Source: Sporosarcina beigongshangi (GTDB taxonomy: Bacteria > Actinomycetota > Actinomycetes > Actinomycetales > Micrococcaceae). From it: a stretch of 64,000 nucleotides of DNA. This document shows, in pieces, positions 25,479 to 34,727 of the stretch; positions within the stretch are counted from its first letter, which is position 1; every line of letters starts with the position of its first letter. The translations under genes and the position numbers were made by a program. The DNA lies in assembly GCF_016820535.1 (NCBI RefSeq), contig NZ_JADHDY010000009.1, forward strand, positions 110,252-174,251, written 5' to 3'. The notes beneath the pieces were generated by a model that worked only from the letters and a program-made list of their open reading frames with translations, ran no database searches and was not told where the DNA came from.

Positions 25479-26515
25479 TGCAAGCAGCACTCATGTACGG
25501 CGCCGGCGACGTCCGCATCGAAACCGTCGCCCAGCCCGTCATCCAGGAACCCACCGACGCCATTGTGCGCATCACCGCGGCCTGCATCTGCGGCAGCGAC
25601 CTGTGGCCCTACGGCTCCAAGCCCGCAACCGCCGAGGGCGCCCGCATGGGCCACGAGTTCGTGGGCATCGTCGAGGAGCTCGGCACCGCCGTCACCGGCC
25701 TGTCCGTGGGCGATTTCGTCATCGCCCCCTTCGTCACCTCGTGCGGGGTGTGCGACTTCTGCCGCGAAGGCCTTCAGACGTCCTGCCGTGTGGGCGGGCG
25801 CTGGGGCGGAACGCACGACGGCGGCCAGGGCCAGTTTGCCCGTGTGCCGCACGCCTCCGGAACCCTTGTCAGGGTGCCTGCCGGATTTGATGAAACACTC
25901 ATCCCTTCCCTGTTGAGCCTCTCCGATGTCATGTCCACCGGCTACCACGCGGCCAAGAAGGCGGGCATCCGCCCCGGCCAGGCCGTCACCGTGATCGGCG
26001 ACGGAGCCGTGGGGCTGTCCGCCGTCATCGCCGCCAAGCTCATGGGTGCCTCCCGCATCATCCTCATGGGGCGGCACAAATCCCGCACTGACCTCGGCCG
26101 CGAATTCGGCGCCACCGACGTCGTCGCCGAACGCGGAGCCGAAGGGGCTGCCAAGGTGCGGGAACTGACGGACGGCGACGGCACCCCGGTTGTGCTGGAA
26201 GCCGTGGGCCTGAAGGACGCATTGGTGACGGCGGCCGCCGTCGTCCGGGACGGCGGGGTCATCAGCCGCGTCGGGGCACCGCAATTTGCCGACGTGCCGC
26301 TGGGCTTCCCGGAATTCCTGCGCAACATCACCCTCACCGGCGGCGTCGCACCGGCGCGGGCCTACATCGAGGAGCTGCTGCCGCTGGTCCTGGACGGAAC
26401 CATCAACCCCGGCAGGGTTTTTGACCGCACCACCGACCTGGCGGGTGTGCCGGACGGATACCAGGCCATGGCGGGGCGCCAGGCACTCAAGGTGCTCGTC
26501 AAGCCACAGCCCTGA
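25478..26515 (+). CDS. Zinc-dependent medium-chain alcohol dehydrogenase
   Basis: 345 residues of the MDR family. The catalytic zinc ligands are in CICGSD and GHE. The structural-zinc cysteines are in CGVCDFCREGLQTSC and the NAD(P) motif is GDGAVGLSAV. It oxidises an alcohol or reduces an aldehyde/ketone of unknown identity. The ATG overlaps the CMD stop by one base (TAATG). Together with the two AKRs it suggests interconversion of carbonyl compounds controlled by the downstream MmyB-type regulator. Confidence 0.92.
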   Translation: MQAALMYGAGDVRIETVAQPVIQEPTDAIVRITAACICGSDLWPYGSKPATAEGARMGHEFVGIVEELGTAVTGLSVGDFVIAPFVTSCGVCDFCREGLQTSCRVGGRWGGTHDGGQGQFARVPHASGTLVRVPAGFDETLIPSLLSLSDVMSTGYHAAKKAGIRPGQAVTVIGDGAVGLSAVIAAKLMGASRIILMGRHKSRTDLGREFGATDVVAERGAEGAAKVRELTDGDGTPVVLEAVGLKDALVTAAAVVRDGGVISRVGAPQFADVPLGFPEFLRNITLTGGVAPARAYIEELLPLVLDGTINPGRVFDRTTDLAGVPDGYQAMAGRQALKVLVKPQP

Positions 26516-26586
26516 CCGCCGACACAGAACAAGCAAAAATCATCAAAGGAGACACCACGAACCTGACCCTGAACAACAACGTCACC

Positions 26587-27417
26587 ATGCCGGCCATCGG
26601 GCTCGGCGTGTTTCAAACCCCGCCCGAGGCCACCACGGACGCCGTGGTTGCAGCCCTGCAAACCGGGTACCGGCACATCGACACGGCCGCCGCCTACGCC
26701 AACGAGCGCGAGGTGGGCGAAGGCATCCGCCGCGCAGGCGTGGACCGCGCAGACATCTTCATCGAGACCAAGGTGTGGATCAGCGACTACGGCTACCAGG
26801 AAACCCTGCACGCCTTCGAGAAGAGCGCCCGCAAGCTGGACCTGTTCATCCTGCACCAGCCGCTGTCCACCGCGTTCGAGAAAACCATCGCCGCCTACAC
26901 GGCGCTGGAGAAGCTGCTGGCCGACGGCAGTGTCCGCGCCATCGGAGTCAGCAACTTCATGCCGGGCCACCTGGCAGCGCTGCGGGAGAGAACCGCCGTC
27001 GTCCCCGCCGTCAACCAGGTGGAGCTGCACCCCTGGTTCACCCAGCCGGAAGTGCAGGCGGCCAATGCGGAGCTGGGCATCCTGACGCAGGCGTGGTCGC
27101 CCATTGGCGGCATCACCTCCTACCGCGGCGACGGTGCCACCAGCACCTTCAACGACCCGGCGATCCTGGCCGTCGCCGCAGCCCACGGCAAGAGCGCCGC
27201 GCAGGTCATGCTGCGCTGGCAGCTGCAGCTGGGGCATTCCGTCATTCCGAAATCGGTCCGGCCGGAGCGGATTGCGGAGAACTTTGACGTGTTCGACTTT
27301 GAGCTCAGTGAGGCGCAGATGGGCGTGCTGGGCGGGCTGGACAAGGGTGTGCGTGGCGGGCCCGATCCCGACTCAATCACGCTCGAGGCCTTCGGCCGGC
27401 CCATCCCGGAGGAGTAA
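26587..27417 (+). CDS. Aldo/keto reductase (2,5-diketo-gluconate-reductase type) with doubtful start
   Basis: 276 residues from the first ATG. Motifs are MPAIGLGVFQTPPE, catalytic Asp/Tyr in HIDTAAAYAN, Lys in ETKVW, His in FILHQP and C-terminal VIPKSVRPERI. The conserved first hairpin of this family (a LTLNNxVTMPAIG pattern) begins upstream, in frame back to 26557. There AAAGGAG stands 5 bases before an ACG codon where an ATG would be expected. Either ACG is used as a rare start, a point mutation has weakened the gene, or translation begins at 26587 without the hairpin. It is the fourth gene in the redox cluster. Confidence 0.85.
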   Translation: MPAIGLGVFQTPPEATTDAVVAALQTGYRHIDTAAAYANEREVGEGIRRAGVDRADIFIETKVWISDYGYQETLHAFEKSARKLDLFILHQPLSTAFEKTIAAYTALEKLLADGSVRAIGVSNFMPGHLAALRERTAVVPAVNQVELHPWFTQPEVQAANAELGILTQAWSPIGGITSYRGDGATSTFNDPAILAVAAAHGKSAAQVMLRWQLQLGHSVIPKSVRPERIAENFDVFDFELSEAQMGVLGGLDKGVRGGPDPDSITLEAFGRPIPEE

Positions 27418-27423
27418 GGACTC

Positions 27424-28104
27424 GTGGCCATGACACCGAACAGCAAGAAGCTTGGCACCGTCCTGGTTGTGGGCGCCACCGGAAGCGTGGGCCGCCACGC
27501 TGTCGCCGAGGCAGTCCGCCAGGGCTGGGAGACGAGGGCGCTGGTCCGCAACCCCTCCCGGGCCGGGAAGCTCGACGCCGGTGCGCACCTTGTGGTGGGC
27601 GAGCTCACCCGCGCCGAAACCCTCAAGGACGCCGTCGAGGGGATCAATGCGGTCATCTTCACCCAGGGGTCCTCCTATGGTGATGCCGCGGCGGCCGAAG
27701 CCGTTGATTACGGGGCCGTGAAGAACGTGCTCCGGGCCAGCGGCAACGACTACACCATTGTGCGTCCGGGCTGGTTTGACTACAACGACGCCGGCCAGCT
27801 GGAGATCACGCTGTTGCAGGGTGACACCCGCCATGCCGGAAGCCCCGCCGACGGGGTCATCGCCCGGCACCAGATCACCCGTGTCCTGGTGGAGTCCCTC
27901 AGCTCGGAGGCGGCCAAGCGGCTCAGTTTTGAACTGGCCGCCGAGCATGGGCCGGCCCAGGCGGATCTTGAGCCGGTCTTTGCGGCCTTGGACAAGGACC
28001 CTGCCGGGTCCGTGGACGGGGTGAGGGACCAGCGGAACCAGCCATCCGACGTCGAACCTGAACAAGTGCTCCAGGACCTGGCCGCGGTGGCGGCCCGTGC
28101 CTAA
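27424..28104 (+). CDS. Atypical SDR (NAD(P)-binding) with apparent internal deletion
   Basis: 226 residues. The Rossmann motif VVGATGSVGRHAV is intact and the C-terminal segment matches the family (YTIVRPGWFDYN, LQGDTRHAGSPADGV, ARHQITRVLV). Between AVDYGAVKNVL and RASGNDYTIV, family members I recall carry about 35-40 further residues including the catalytic-region strand. Here they are absent without frame change. It may bind cofactor yet be catalytically dead. The start is the GTG at 27424 or the ATG at 27430; AAGGA lies 3 and 9 bases upstream respectively. It is the last gene of the cluster, followed by a palindrome. Confidence 0.75.
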   Translation: MAMTPNSKKLGTVLVVGATGSVGRHAVAEAVRQGWETRALVRNPSRAGKLDAGAHLVVGELTRAETLKDAVEGINAVIFTQGSSYGDAAAAEAVDYGAVKNVLRASGNDYTIVRPGWFDYNDAGQLEITLLQGDTRHAGSPADGVIARHQITRVLVESLSSEAAKRLSFELAAEHGPAQADLEPVFAALDKDPAGSVDGVRDQRNQPSDVEPEQVLQDLAAVAARA

Positions 28105-28110
28105 AAGTGC

Positions 28111-28146
28111 GGGGGACTGCCGGGCAGGTACCGGCAGTCCCTCCCA
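28111..28146. promoter_or_regulatory. Palindromic regulator site upstream of MmyB-type regulator (copy 2)
   Basis: GGGACTGCCGG (28113-28123) and CCGGCAGTCCC (28131-28141) form a perfect 11-bp inverted repeat with a 7-base loop. The 22-mer at 28125-28146 matches the site at 23876 with 3 differences. It lies 32 bases before the regulator ATG, so an autoregulatory operator is likely; a terminator for the upstream cluster is the alternative. Confidence 0.6.
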
Positions 28147-28177
28147 ACGCAGGGACCCTCCAAGTAAGGTTGCAGGC

Positions 28178-29083
28178 ATGGACCCACGTGAAGAAATCAG
28201 GACCTTCCTCACCTCACGCCGGGCAAAGATCACCCCGGCCCAGGCCAAGCTGCCCGCTTACGGCGGCAACCGCCGGGTGGCAGGGCTGCGCCGCGAGGAA
28301 GTGGCGATGCTGGCCGGGGTGAGCGTTGACTATTACACCAAGCTCGAACGCGGCAACTTTGGCAGTGTCTCCGAAAGCGTGCTGTACGCGCTGGCCCGGG
28401 CGCTGCAGCTGACCGAGCCCGAACGGGAGCATTTGTTCCACCTGGCCGCGGGCACGGCCACCATCAAGCCGGGGCGACGGCGGGCACCGGCCCCGACTGT
28501 CCGCCCGGCGGTGCAGCGGGTGGTCGACGGGTTGACGGAGGCTCCGGCGTTTGTGCGCAACAACAGCCGGGACCTGCTGGCCGCCAACATGATGGGCCGG
28601 GCCCTCTATTCAGGCATGTACGCCGGAATGGCGCCCGGCGAGACGCCCAACACCGTGCGGTACTTCTTCTTCAACGAGGATGCCCGGACCTTCTTCCGCA
28701 ACTGGAACAAGTCGGCCGCCGAGGTGGTGGCCAACCTGCGCACCGAGGTGGGCCGGGACCCGCACAACCGGGTGCTGCAGGAGCTGGTCGCGGAGCTGAT
28801 GGCCGGGAGTGAGGAGTTTGCCTCCCTGTGGGCAGCCCATGACGTGCGCTACCACGACACCGGGAACAAGGCGCTGCACCACCCCGTGGTGGGGGACCTG
28901 GACCTGACCTTCGAGGTCCTGGACCTGCCGGCAGACACGGGCCAATCCCTGATCGTCTACGGCGCCGAACCGGGCTCGCCCACGGAAGAGGCCCTGCGCC
29001 TGCTCTCCATCTGGGCCGCGACCAATGAAAAGCAGTGGGCGTCGCAGGACCCGGCCGGGGCTACCGCTGATTGGGCTGGTTGA
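28178..29083 (+). CDS. XRE-family regulator with MmyB-like ligand domain
   Basis: 301 residues. The N-terminal HTH_XRE (residues 1-85: PAYGGNRRVAGLRREEVAML, then GVSVDYYTKLERG) is followed by a PAS-like MmyB ligand-binding domain (about 105-270; FVRNNSRDLLAANMMGRALY, NTVRYFFFNEDARTFF). Members often sit beside and control oxidoreductase genes, as here. The ATG at 28178 follows AAGGT. The 3' end overlaps the convergent isocitrate-lyase-like gene by 23 bases. Confidence 0.9.
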   Translation: MDPREEIRTFLTSRRAKITPAQAKLPAYGGNRRVAGLRREEVAMLAGVSVDYYTKLERGNFGSVSESVLYALARALQLTEPEREHLFHLAAGTATIKPGRRRAPAPTVRPAVQRVVDGLTEAPAFVRNNSRDLLAANMMGRALYSGMYAGMAPGETPNTVRYFFFNEDARTFFRNWNKSAAEVVANLRTEVGRDPHNRVLQELVAELMAGSEEFASLWAAHDVRYHDTGNKALHHPVVGDLDLTFEVLDLPADTGQSLIVYGAEPGSPTEEALRLLSIWAATNEKQWASQDPAGATADWAG

Positions 29084-29846
29084 AGTCCAGCAGCCACGCC
29101 TGCATGTTCCAGTAGGACGTTGCCGCGGGAGGGGTCCTGCCATCGCGCAGGTCCAGGGCAACGTTGACGCCAGCATCAACTGCGGCACGGTAGGGCAGTG
29201 ATCCGGTGCTGACCCTCCGGACGCCCAAGGCGCCCAGCCCGGCCACCGTCAGGGTTGGGTGCGGCAGGACGTTCAGCGGCAGGTCCAGGGCGACGGCAAT
29301 GACCCGGATGTCCGCGGGGGATGACAGCCCGGGGACAAAGATCCCGTCGGCCCCGGCATCGGTGTACAGCCGGGCGCGCGCCAGCACGGCTTCAACGCTG
29401 GCCTGTTCACCGAACCAGAAGTTGTCCACCCTGGCGTTGACAAAAACGTCGGGCCGGACACGTTTGACGGCGGCGATCTTGTCGGCGGCAACAGCCGGGT
29501 CGATCAGGTGTCCGTCGGAGCTGTCCTCAAGGTTCACCCCGGCCACGCCCAGATCCGCCAGCTCCGAGACGAATCCGGCCACCTCCGCAGAGCTCTCGGA
29601 GTAGCCGTCCTCGACGTCGGCGCTGACGTGCACGCCCAGGCGGGACATTTGCCCCACCAAAGCGAGGGTTGCCGCCCGGCCCAGCCCTCCGCCGTCGGGC
29701 ATCCCTGCACTGGCGGCCACACCGAAACTCGTGGTGCCAATGGCGGTGAATCCAGCCTTCGCGAAGGCCAGCGCCGAGCCGCCGTCCCACGCGTTGGGCA
29801 GCAGGAGGGGAGCGGTGCCGTGGTGGAGTTCCTTAAACGTTGGCAT
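29061..29846 (-). CDS. Isocitrate lyase/PEP mutase superfamily protein
   Basis: 261 residues with a TIM-barrel fold: LLLPNAWDGGSALAFAKAGF, GTTSFGVAASAG, then SADVEDGYSE and GVNLEDSSDG (acidic Mg-binding residues) and FVNARVD. The lyase Cys motif KKCGH is absent, so it is not isocitrate lyase. The family also contains oxaloacetate decarboxylase and phosphonopyruvate-like enzymes. The ATG at 29846 overlaps the VOC remnant by 14 bases, implying co-transcription. The 3' end overlaps the convergent regulator. Confidence 0.87.
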   Translation of the reverse strand: MPTFKELHHGTAPLLLPNAWDGGSALAFAKAGFTAIGTTSFGVAASAGMPDGGGLGRAATLALVGQMSRLGVHVSADVEDGYSESSAEVAGFVSELADLGVAGVNLEDSSDGHLIDPAVAADKIAAVKRVRPDVFVNARVDNFWFGEQASVEAVLARARLYTDAGADGIFVPGLSSPADIRVIAVALDLPLNVLPHPTLTVAGLGALGVRRVSTGSLPYRAAVDAGVNVALDLRDGRTPPAATSYWNMQAWLLDFNQPNQR

Positions 29847-30009
29847 GGCGGGTCCACCTGAATTCGAGCTGGATGTTGTCCGGGTCGCCGAACACGAGGT
29901 CTGCCCGCCGCGCACGCTGCAGGCCGAGGACCTCGCAATACCACCGGGCCCTGGCCCCGGCATCGGTTACTGACAGGTCAAGGTGCGACGGTGTGCCAAA
30001 ACTGGGCAT
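29833..30009 (-). pseudogene. VOC/glyoxalase-fold gene with in-frame internal deletion
   Basis: Only 58 residues. The N-terminal half is a normal VOC start (HLDLSVTDAGARARWYCEVLGL) but jumps directly to the C-terminal signature (VFGDPDNIQLEF). About 60 residues of the usual 120-130 are missing, including metal-ligand positions of the first module's end and the second module. GAGGAGG 5 bases before the ATG at 30009 shows that translation may still occur. It probably survives as a short leader-like frame coupled to the lyase gene. Coordinates assume the ATG, not the longer frame to 30036. Confidence 0.75.
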
Positions 30010-30070
30010 GGCTGCCTCCTCTTTTACCTTCACCATAGTCCCGTGGCGCGGCCTGGCGGGAGGGGCAGGA

Positions 30071-30163
30071 GTGGTGCGGCGTTGACGAAAAGGGGGACTT
30101 ATGTGGTGCGGCGTTACCGAAAAGGGGGAATTATGTGGTGCGGCGTTGGGAATGGGGGGTCTG
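30071..30163. repeat. Tandem repeat, 32-bp period (family C)
   Basis: The unit begins GTGGTGCGGCGTT at 30071, 30103 and 30135, an exact 32-bp period. The first two copies continue with (G/C)ACGAAAAGGGGGA-type sequence and TTAT; the third diverges after about 15 bases. It fills the space between the 3' end of licT and the VOC remnant's promoter region. Confidence 0.9.
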
Positions 30164-30174
30164 GGGCGGTCGGG

Positions 30175-31020
30175 TCAGCTGCGGTTTTCGTCCATGAGCC
30201 GGGCGACGTGCAGGGTCAGGTAGGTGGCCTCGTCGTCCGTCAGGGCGTCGCCGAGGCGCAACTCCAGGACGCTCTGCAGCTTCAGCGCCGTGGCGTACGC
30301 CTCCGGGTAGGAGTCGCGAATGGCGGAGGTGAGCTTGCTGGCGCCTTCATCGAGCTGTTTGCCTGACGCGGCTCGGACGAAGAAATAGCGCAGGTGGGTG
30401 ATGAAGCGTGCCGAGTTCACGGTCTCGCGATCAATGGGCCGGCTGGTGGCCTGCTCCAGGACATCGAAGAGCTGGGCGAACACGCCCGTCATTTGGTACG
30501 TGAAGGACAGGTCGCCGGATGCGAATCCGGCGTTGACCAGGTGCATCGCGATCGAAACCGCCTCGCCGTCAGCCAGCGGGGTGTCCAGGGTGGTGTTGAC
30601 GTGCGACAGGATTCGGCGGGCGGCGCGCAGCTCGTCCGGGTACAGGTGCGACACCTCGGCTTCGAGCGGGTACTCAAAGTCGATGCCGTCCTGCAGCCTC
30701 TTGATGGCAAAGCTGAGGTGGTCGGCCAGGGCAATGGTCAGGACGGTGCTGCGGCGGATGTCCATTTCGGTGCGGCCGGCGTCGAGTGATTCATCCGCGA
30801 GCGTCAGGATTTCCGGTGGAATTGACGCCACCATGGCGCCGAGGGAATCCGGGCTGCGGCCGTCCTCCGGAACAAAGGTGCGCACCACGGCGGCGGGGTC
30901 CACCTGCCGGCCCGGTTTGGTCTGGAAGCCCAGGCCGCGTCCGGTGAGGATGACTTCGCCGCCGGTGCCGGAGTCCCGGGCAAGGACGACATTGTTGTTG
31001 AACACGCGCAGAATTTCCAA
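30175..31020 (-). CDS. licT: BglG/LicT-family transcriptional antiterminator
   Basis: 281 residues. An N-terminal RNA-binding CAT domain (EILRVFNNNVVLARD, GRGLGF) is followed by PRD1 (about 65-170) and PRD2 (about 170-280). Conserved histidines (DHLSFAIKR, EVSHLYPDE, AMHLVNAGF, TLHVARL) are phosphorylated by EII or HPr. It should bind the RAT hairpin upstream of bglF and prevent termination when beta-glucosides are present. The start is a TTG with AAGGAAAGG 7 bases upstream. It is the last gene of bglF-bglA-licT, after a GC-rich hairpin. Confidence 0.93.
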   Translation of the reverse strand: MEILRVFNNNVVLARDSGTGGEVILTGRGLGFQTKPGRQVDPAAVVRTFVPEDGRSPDSLGAMVASIPPEILTLADESLDAGRTEMDIRRSTVLTIALADHLSFAIKRLQDGIDFEYPLEAEVSHLYPDELRAARRILSHVNTTLDTPLADGEAVSIAMHLVNAGFASGDLSFTYQMTGVFAQLFDVLEQATSRPIDRETVNSARFITHLRYFFVRAASGKQLDEGASKLTSAIRDSYPEAYATALKLQSVLELRLGDALTDDEATYLTLHVARLMDENRS

Positions 31021-31054
31021 GCCGCTGCCTTTCCTTGTCCGCCGGTGTGGTGTC

Positions 31055-31082
31055 GGGGCGGGGACCTCCTGGCCCCCGCCCC
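31055..31082 (-). other. GC-rich hairpin between bglA and licT
   Basis: GGGGCGGGG and CCCCGCCCC form a 9-bp all-G/C stem with a 10-base loop in the 68-base gap. There is no T-tract. It could act as an RNA-processing or stability element lowering licT expression relative to the upstream genes. Confidence 0.5.
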
Positions 31083-31088
31083 GCAGTG

Positions 31089-32537
<1,449 letters not shown>

Positions 32538-34430
32538 TTACAGTTCAACGTCGACGGCGGGAAGGCCGTGGGTAATCGGGCCGGAGGCCAGCGGCACAAC
32601 GGCGGCCAAGTTCTTCGTGTTGGTCACGACCATGATGGTCAGGTCGCTGAACCCGGCATCGCGGATCTTGTCGCGGTCCATCGTGGCCAGCAGCTCGCCG
32701 GCCTGGACTCGTTGTCCGCGAACCACGGCGGCGGTAAACCCTTCGCCCTTCATCTGGACAGTGTCGATGCCGATGTGCACCAGCACCTCCACCCCGTCGT
32801 CGGTCTTGAGGCCGTAGGCGTGGCCGGTCTTCATGGCGACCTGGACGGTGCCGGACACGGGGGAGTGGACGGTGTCCTGGGACGGGGCGATGGCGATTCC
32901 TGAACCCATGGCGCCGGAGGCGAAGACCTTGTCCGGCACCTCGGACAGTGCGACGGCGGTTCCGGTCACCGGGGCGAGCACGGTCACGCTGCCCGGGGTT
33001 GCCGACGTGTTCGTCTCGGCGGCGGGCACGGCGGCGCCTGCCGCGTCAGGCGCAACGGACGTACCGGCGTCGTCCGTGTCAGGGGTTTCGCGGGGGCCGA
33101 AGAAGAAGGTCAGCAGGAAGGCGACGGCGATGGCGATGCCGGTGCCCAGCAGCAGGGTGGCGAAGCTGCCAACCGTGGTGAAGGCGGGCAGGCCGATCAG
33201 GGATGGGAACACGAACGCGCTGGCCGCACTGCCGCCCATCGCCACGATGGCGCCTCCGATGGCACCGCCGGCGATGCCGAAGTAGAACGGCTTCTTCAGC
33301 GGCAGGTTGACGCCGTAGATGCCCGGCTCGGTGACGCCGGCGAGGAAGCCGGAGAACGCTGCGGGTGCGGCGACTTCACGGCGCTTGGCGCTGTGGCTGC
33401 GCAGGGCGACGGCGAGCATGGCGGCGGACTGGGACAGGACGGCCGGCAGCAGCGGGGCCATCATGACGGAGAAGCCGAGCGTGGAGATGTCGTTGAGCAT
33501 GACGGGGATCAGTCCCCAGTGCAGGCCGAAGACCACGAAGACCTGCCAGAAACCGCCCAGCAGGGCGCCGGCCAGCCAGGGCGCGAAGGCAAACAGGGCG
33601 GTGATGCCCGAGGAGAGGCCGTTGGCCAGGAAGATCGTGGCCGGTCCAACCGTCAGCAGCGTCAGAGGCACCATGACGGCCATGGCCAGCAGCGGGGTGG
33701 TGAAGTTGCGGATGGCGGAGGGCAGGACCTTCATGAGGAAGCGTTCCAGGTAGCCCTGCAGCCAGACGGCGATGAGAATCGGAATGACCGAGCTGGTGTA
33801 GTTCATGACGGAGAACGGGATGCCGAGGAAATCCGATTGGGTGCCGTTCAGTGCCACGATGGACGGGTAGACCAGCGCGCCGGCGATCGCCATGGCGGTG
33901 AACTGGTTGGCCTTGAAGCGCTTGGCGGCCGTAATGGCCAGAAACAGCGGCAGGAAGTAGAACAGTGCGTCGGAGGCCGCCGTGAGGATCACCGTGGTGG
34001 AGTCCTCCGGTGCCAGCCAGCCGAAGTTTCCGGCCAGGGCCAGAAAGGCCTTGAACAGGCCGGCCGCGGCCAGGGGCCACAGGATGGGGGAGAAGATGCC
34101 GGAGACCATCTGGATGAAGCCGTTGAAGATGTTGCCCTTCTCCGGGGTCTGCCCCTCGGCGCTGTCCTCGCCGCCGAAGCGGCTGATCTTGCCGAGTTCC
34201 GCGAACACCGTGGGGACGTCGTTGCCGACGACCACCTGGAACTGGCCGCCGGCCCTCATCACGGTGATGACGCCGGGCAGTTTTTCGATGGCGGCGGCAT
34301 CAGCCTTTGCGTCGTCGCGCAGCTTCAGCCGGAGCCTCGTCGCGCAGTGCGTGGCAGCCGCAATGTTGCCTTCTCCGCCGACACCTTCCAAGATGTCCTG
34401 CGCCAATGTTCGGTAATTCACGGAAGCCAT
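32538..34430 (-). CDS. bglF: Beta-glucoside PTS transporter EIIBCA
   Basis: A 630-residue membrane permease that phosphorylates as it imports. EIIB is N-terminal with phospho-Cys29 in ATHCATRLR. EIIC (about 105-460) has roughly ten membrane segments. After an Ala/Thr-rich linker, EIIA (about 490-630) has GIAIAPSQDTVHSPVSG and phospho-His in EVLVHIGIDT. I place the start at the ATG at 34430, just before the EIIB fold. The longer frame reads through the leader terminator and is not coding. It takes phosphate from HPr encoded 3 kb away and also phosphorylates LicT to restrain it. Confidence 0.94.
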   Translation of the reverse strand: MASVNYRTLAQDILEGVGGEGNIAAATHCATRLRLKLRDDAKADAAAIEKLPGVITVMRAGGQFQVVVGNDVPTVFAELGKISRFGGEDSAEGQTPEKGNIFNGFIQMVSGIFSPILWPLAAAGLFKAFLALAGNFGWLAPEDSTTVILTAASDALFYFLPLFLAITAAKRFKANQFTAMAIAGALVYPSIVALNGTQSDFLGIPFSVMNYTSSVIPILIAVWLQGYLERFLMKVLPSAIRNFTTPLLAMAVMVPLTLLTVGPATIFLANGLSSGITALFAFAPWLAGALLGGFWQVFVVFGLHWGLIPVMLNDISTLGFSVMMAPLLPAVLSQSAAMLAVALRSHSAKRREVAAPAAFSGFLAGVTEPGIYGVNLPLKKPFYFGIAGGAIGGAIVAMGGSAASAFVFPSLIGLPAFTTVGSFATLLLGTGIAIAVAFLLTFFFGPRETPDTDDAGTSVAPDAAGAAVPAAETNTSATPGSVTVLAPVTGTAVALSEVPDKVFASGAMGSGIAIAPSQDTVHSPVSGTVQVAMKTGHAYGLKTDDGVEVLVHIGIDTVQMKGEGFTAAVVRGQRVQAGELLATMDRDKIRDAGFSDLTIMVVTNTKNLAAVVPLASGPITHGLPAVDVEL

Positions 34431-34465
34431 GGCAGCCCTTTCTGTCCAGTCCGTCTTTCGGGCAC

Positions 34466-34505
34466 AAAAAAAGACCCAAGACACACAAAGTGTGTCTCAG
34501 GTCTT
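34466..34505 (-). terminator. Leader terminator of the bgl operon
   Basis: In the transcript (minus strand), GACCTGAGACACAC pairs with GTGTGTCTTGGGTC over 14 bp including two G-U pairs. It has a TTT loop and is followed by seven T residues. It lies 36 bases before the bglF ATG and shares bases with the RAT element, as required for mutually exclusive folding. Confidence 0.93.
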
Positions 34506-34529
34506 GCCTCGTGTTCCGAGTAACAATCC
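34500..34529 (-). promoter_or_regulatory. RAT ribonucleic antiterminator for LicT
   Basis: The minus strand reads GGATTGTTACT, a 9-base loop region CGGAACACG, then AGGCAAGACC. This closely matches the bgl/lic RAT consensus (GGATTGTTACTG...CAGGCAAAACC). It overlaps the 5' side of the terminator stem, so LicT binding would block termination. Confidence 0.93.
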
Positions 34530-34556
34530 TTACAGGCAGCATTGCCTGCTAGAAGT

Positions 34557-34585
34557 ACGGTACCCGTGATTCCGGTCACCGGCAA
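34557..34585 (-). promoter_or_regulatory. Promoter of the bgl operon
   Basis: On the minus strand, -35 TTGCCG (34585-34580) and -10 TACCGT (34562-34557) are separated by exactly 17 bp. Transcription would start near 34550, about 20 bases before the RAT. Confidence 0.7.
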
Positions 34586-34611
34586 GTTGCGGTTGGCGGC
34601 TTGCGCTCTTC

Positions 34612-34670
34612 CCATGCACGACGGCGCAGGGCGGCTAGCGCCGGAAGGTGCCGGTCGCCGTCGTGCATGG
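34612..34670. repeat. 15-bp perfect inverted repeat downstream of the HAD gene
   Basis: CCATGCACGACGGCG (34612-34626) and its complement (34656-34670) enclose an inner GC-rich hairpin (GGCGGCTAGCGCC). It lies between the HAD stop and the bgl promoter. It is probably the HAD transcript's 3' hairpin, though it lacks a T-tract. The whole 297-base gap is thus regulatory. Confidence 0.7.
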
Positions 34671-34727
34671 ACGGGCACCTGCTGCGGGCGCGTCGGGGAA
34701 AACGGCCCGACAGATCTGCGGGAGGAC

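Noticed and set aside
28111..28143. Hairpin before the MmyB-type regulator as an ordinary terminator
   Set aside because: No T-tract follows, and the sequence is shared with the reductase promoter, so an operator is favoured though not proven.
29061..29846. Isocitrate lyase proper
   Set aside because: The KKCGH catalytic motif is missing and the protein is far shorter than isocitrate lyases.
32538..34484. Start of bglF at the longest frame (34484)
   Set aside because: The extension reads through the leader terminator; the EIIB fold begins right after the ATG at 34430.
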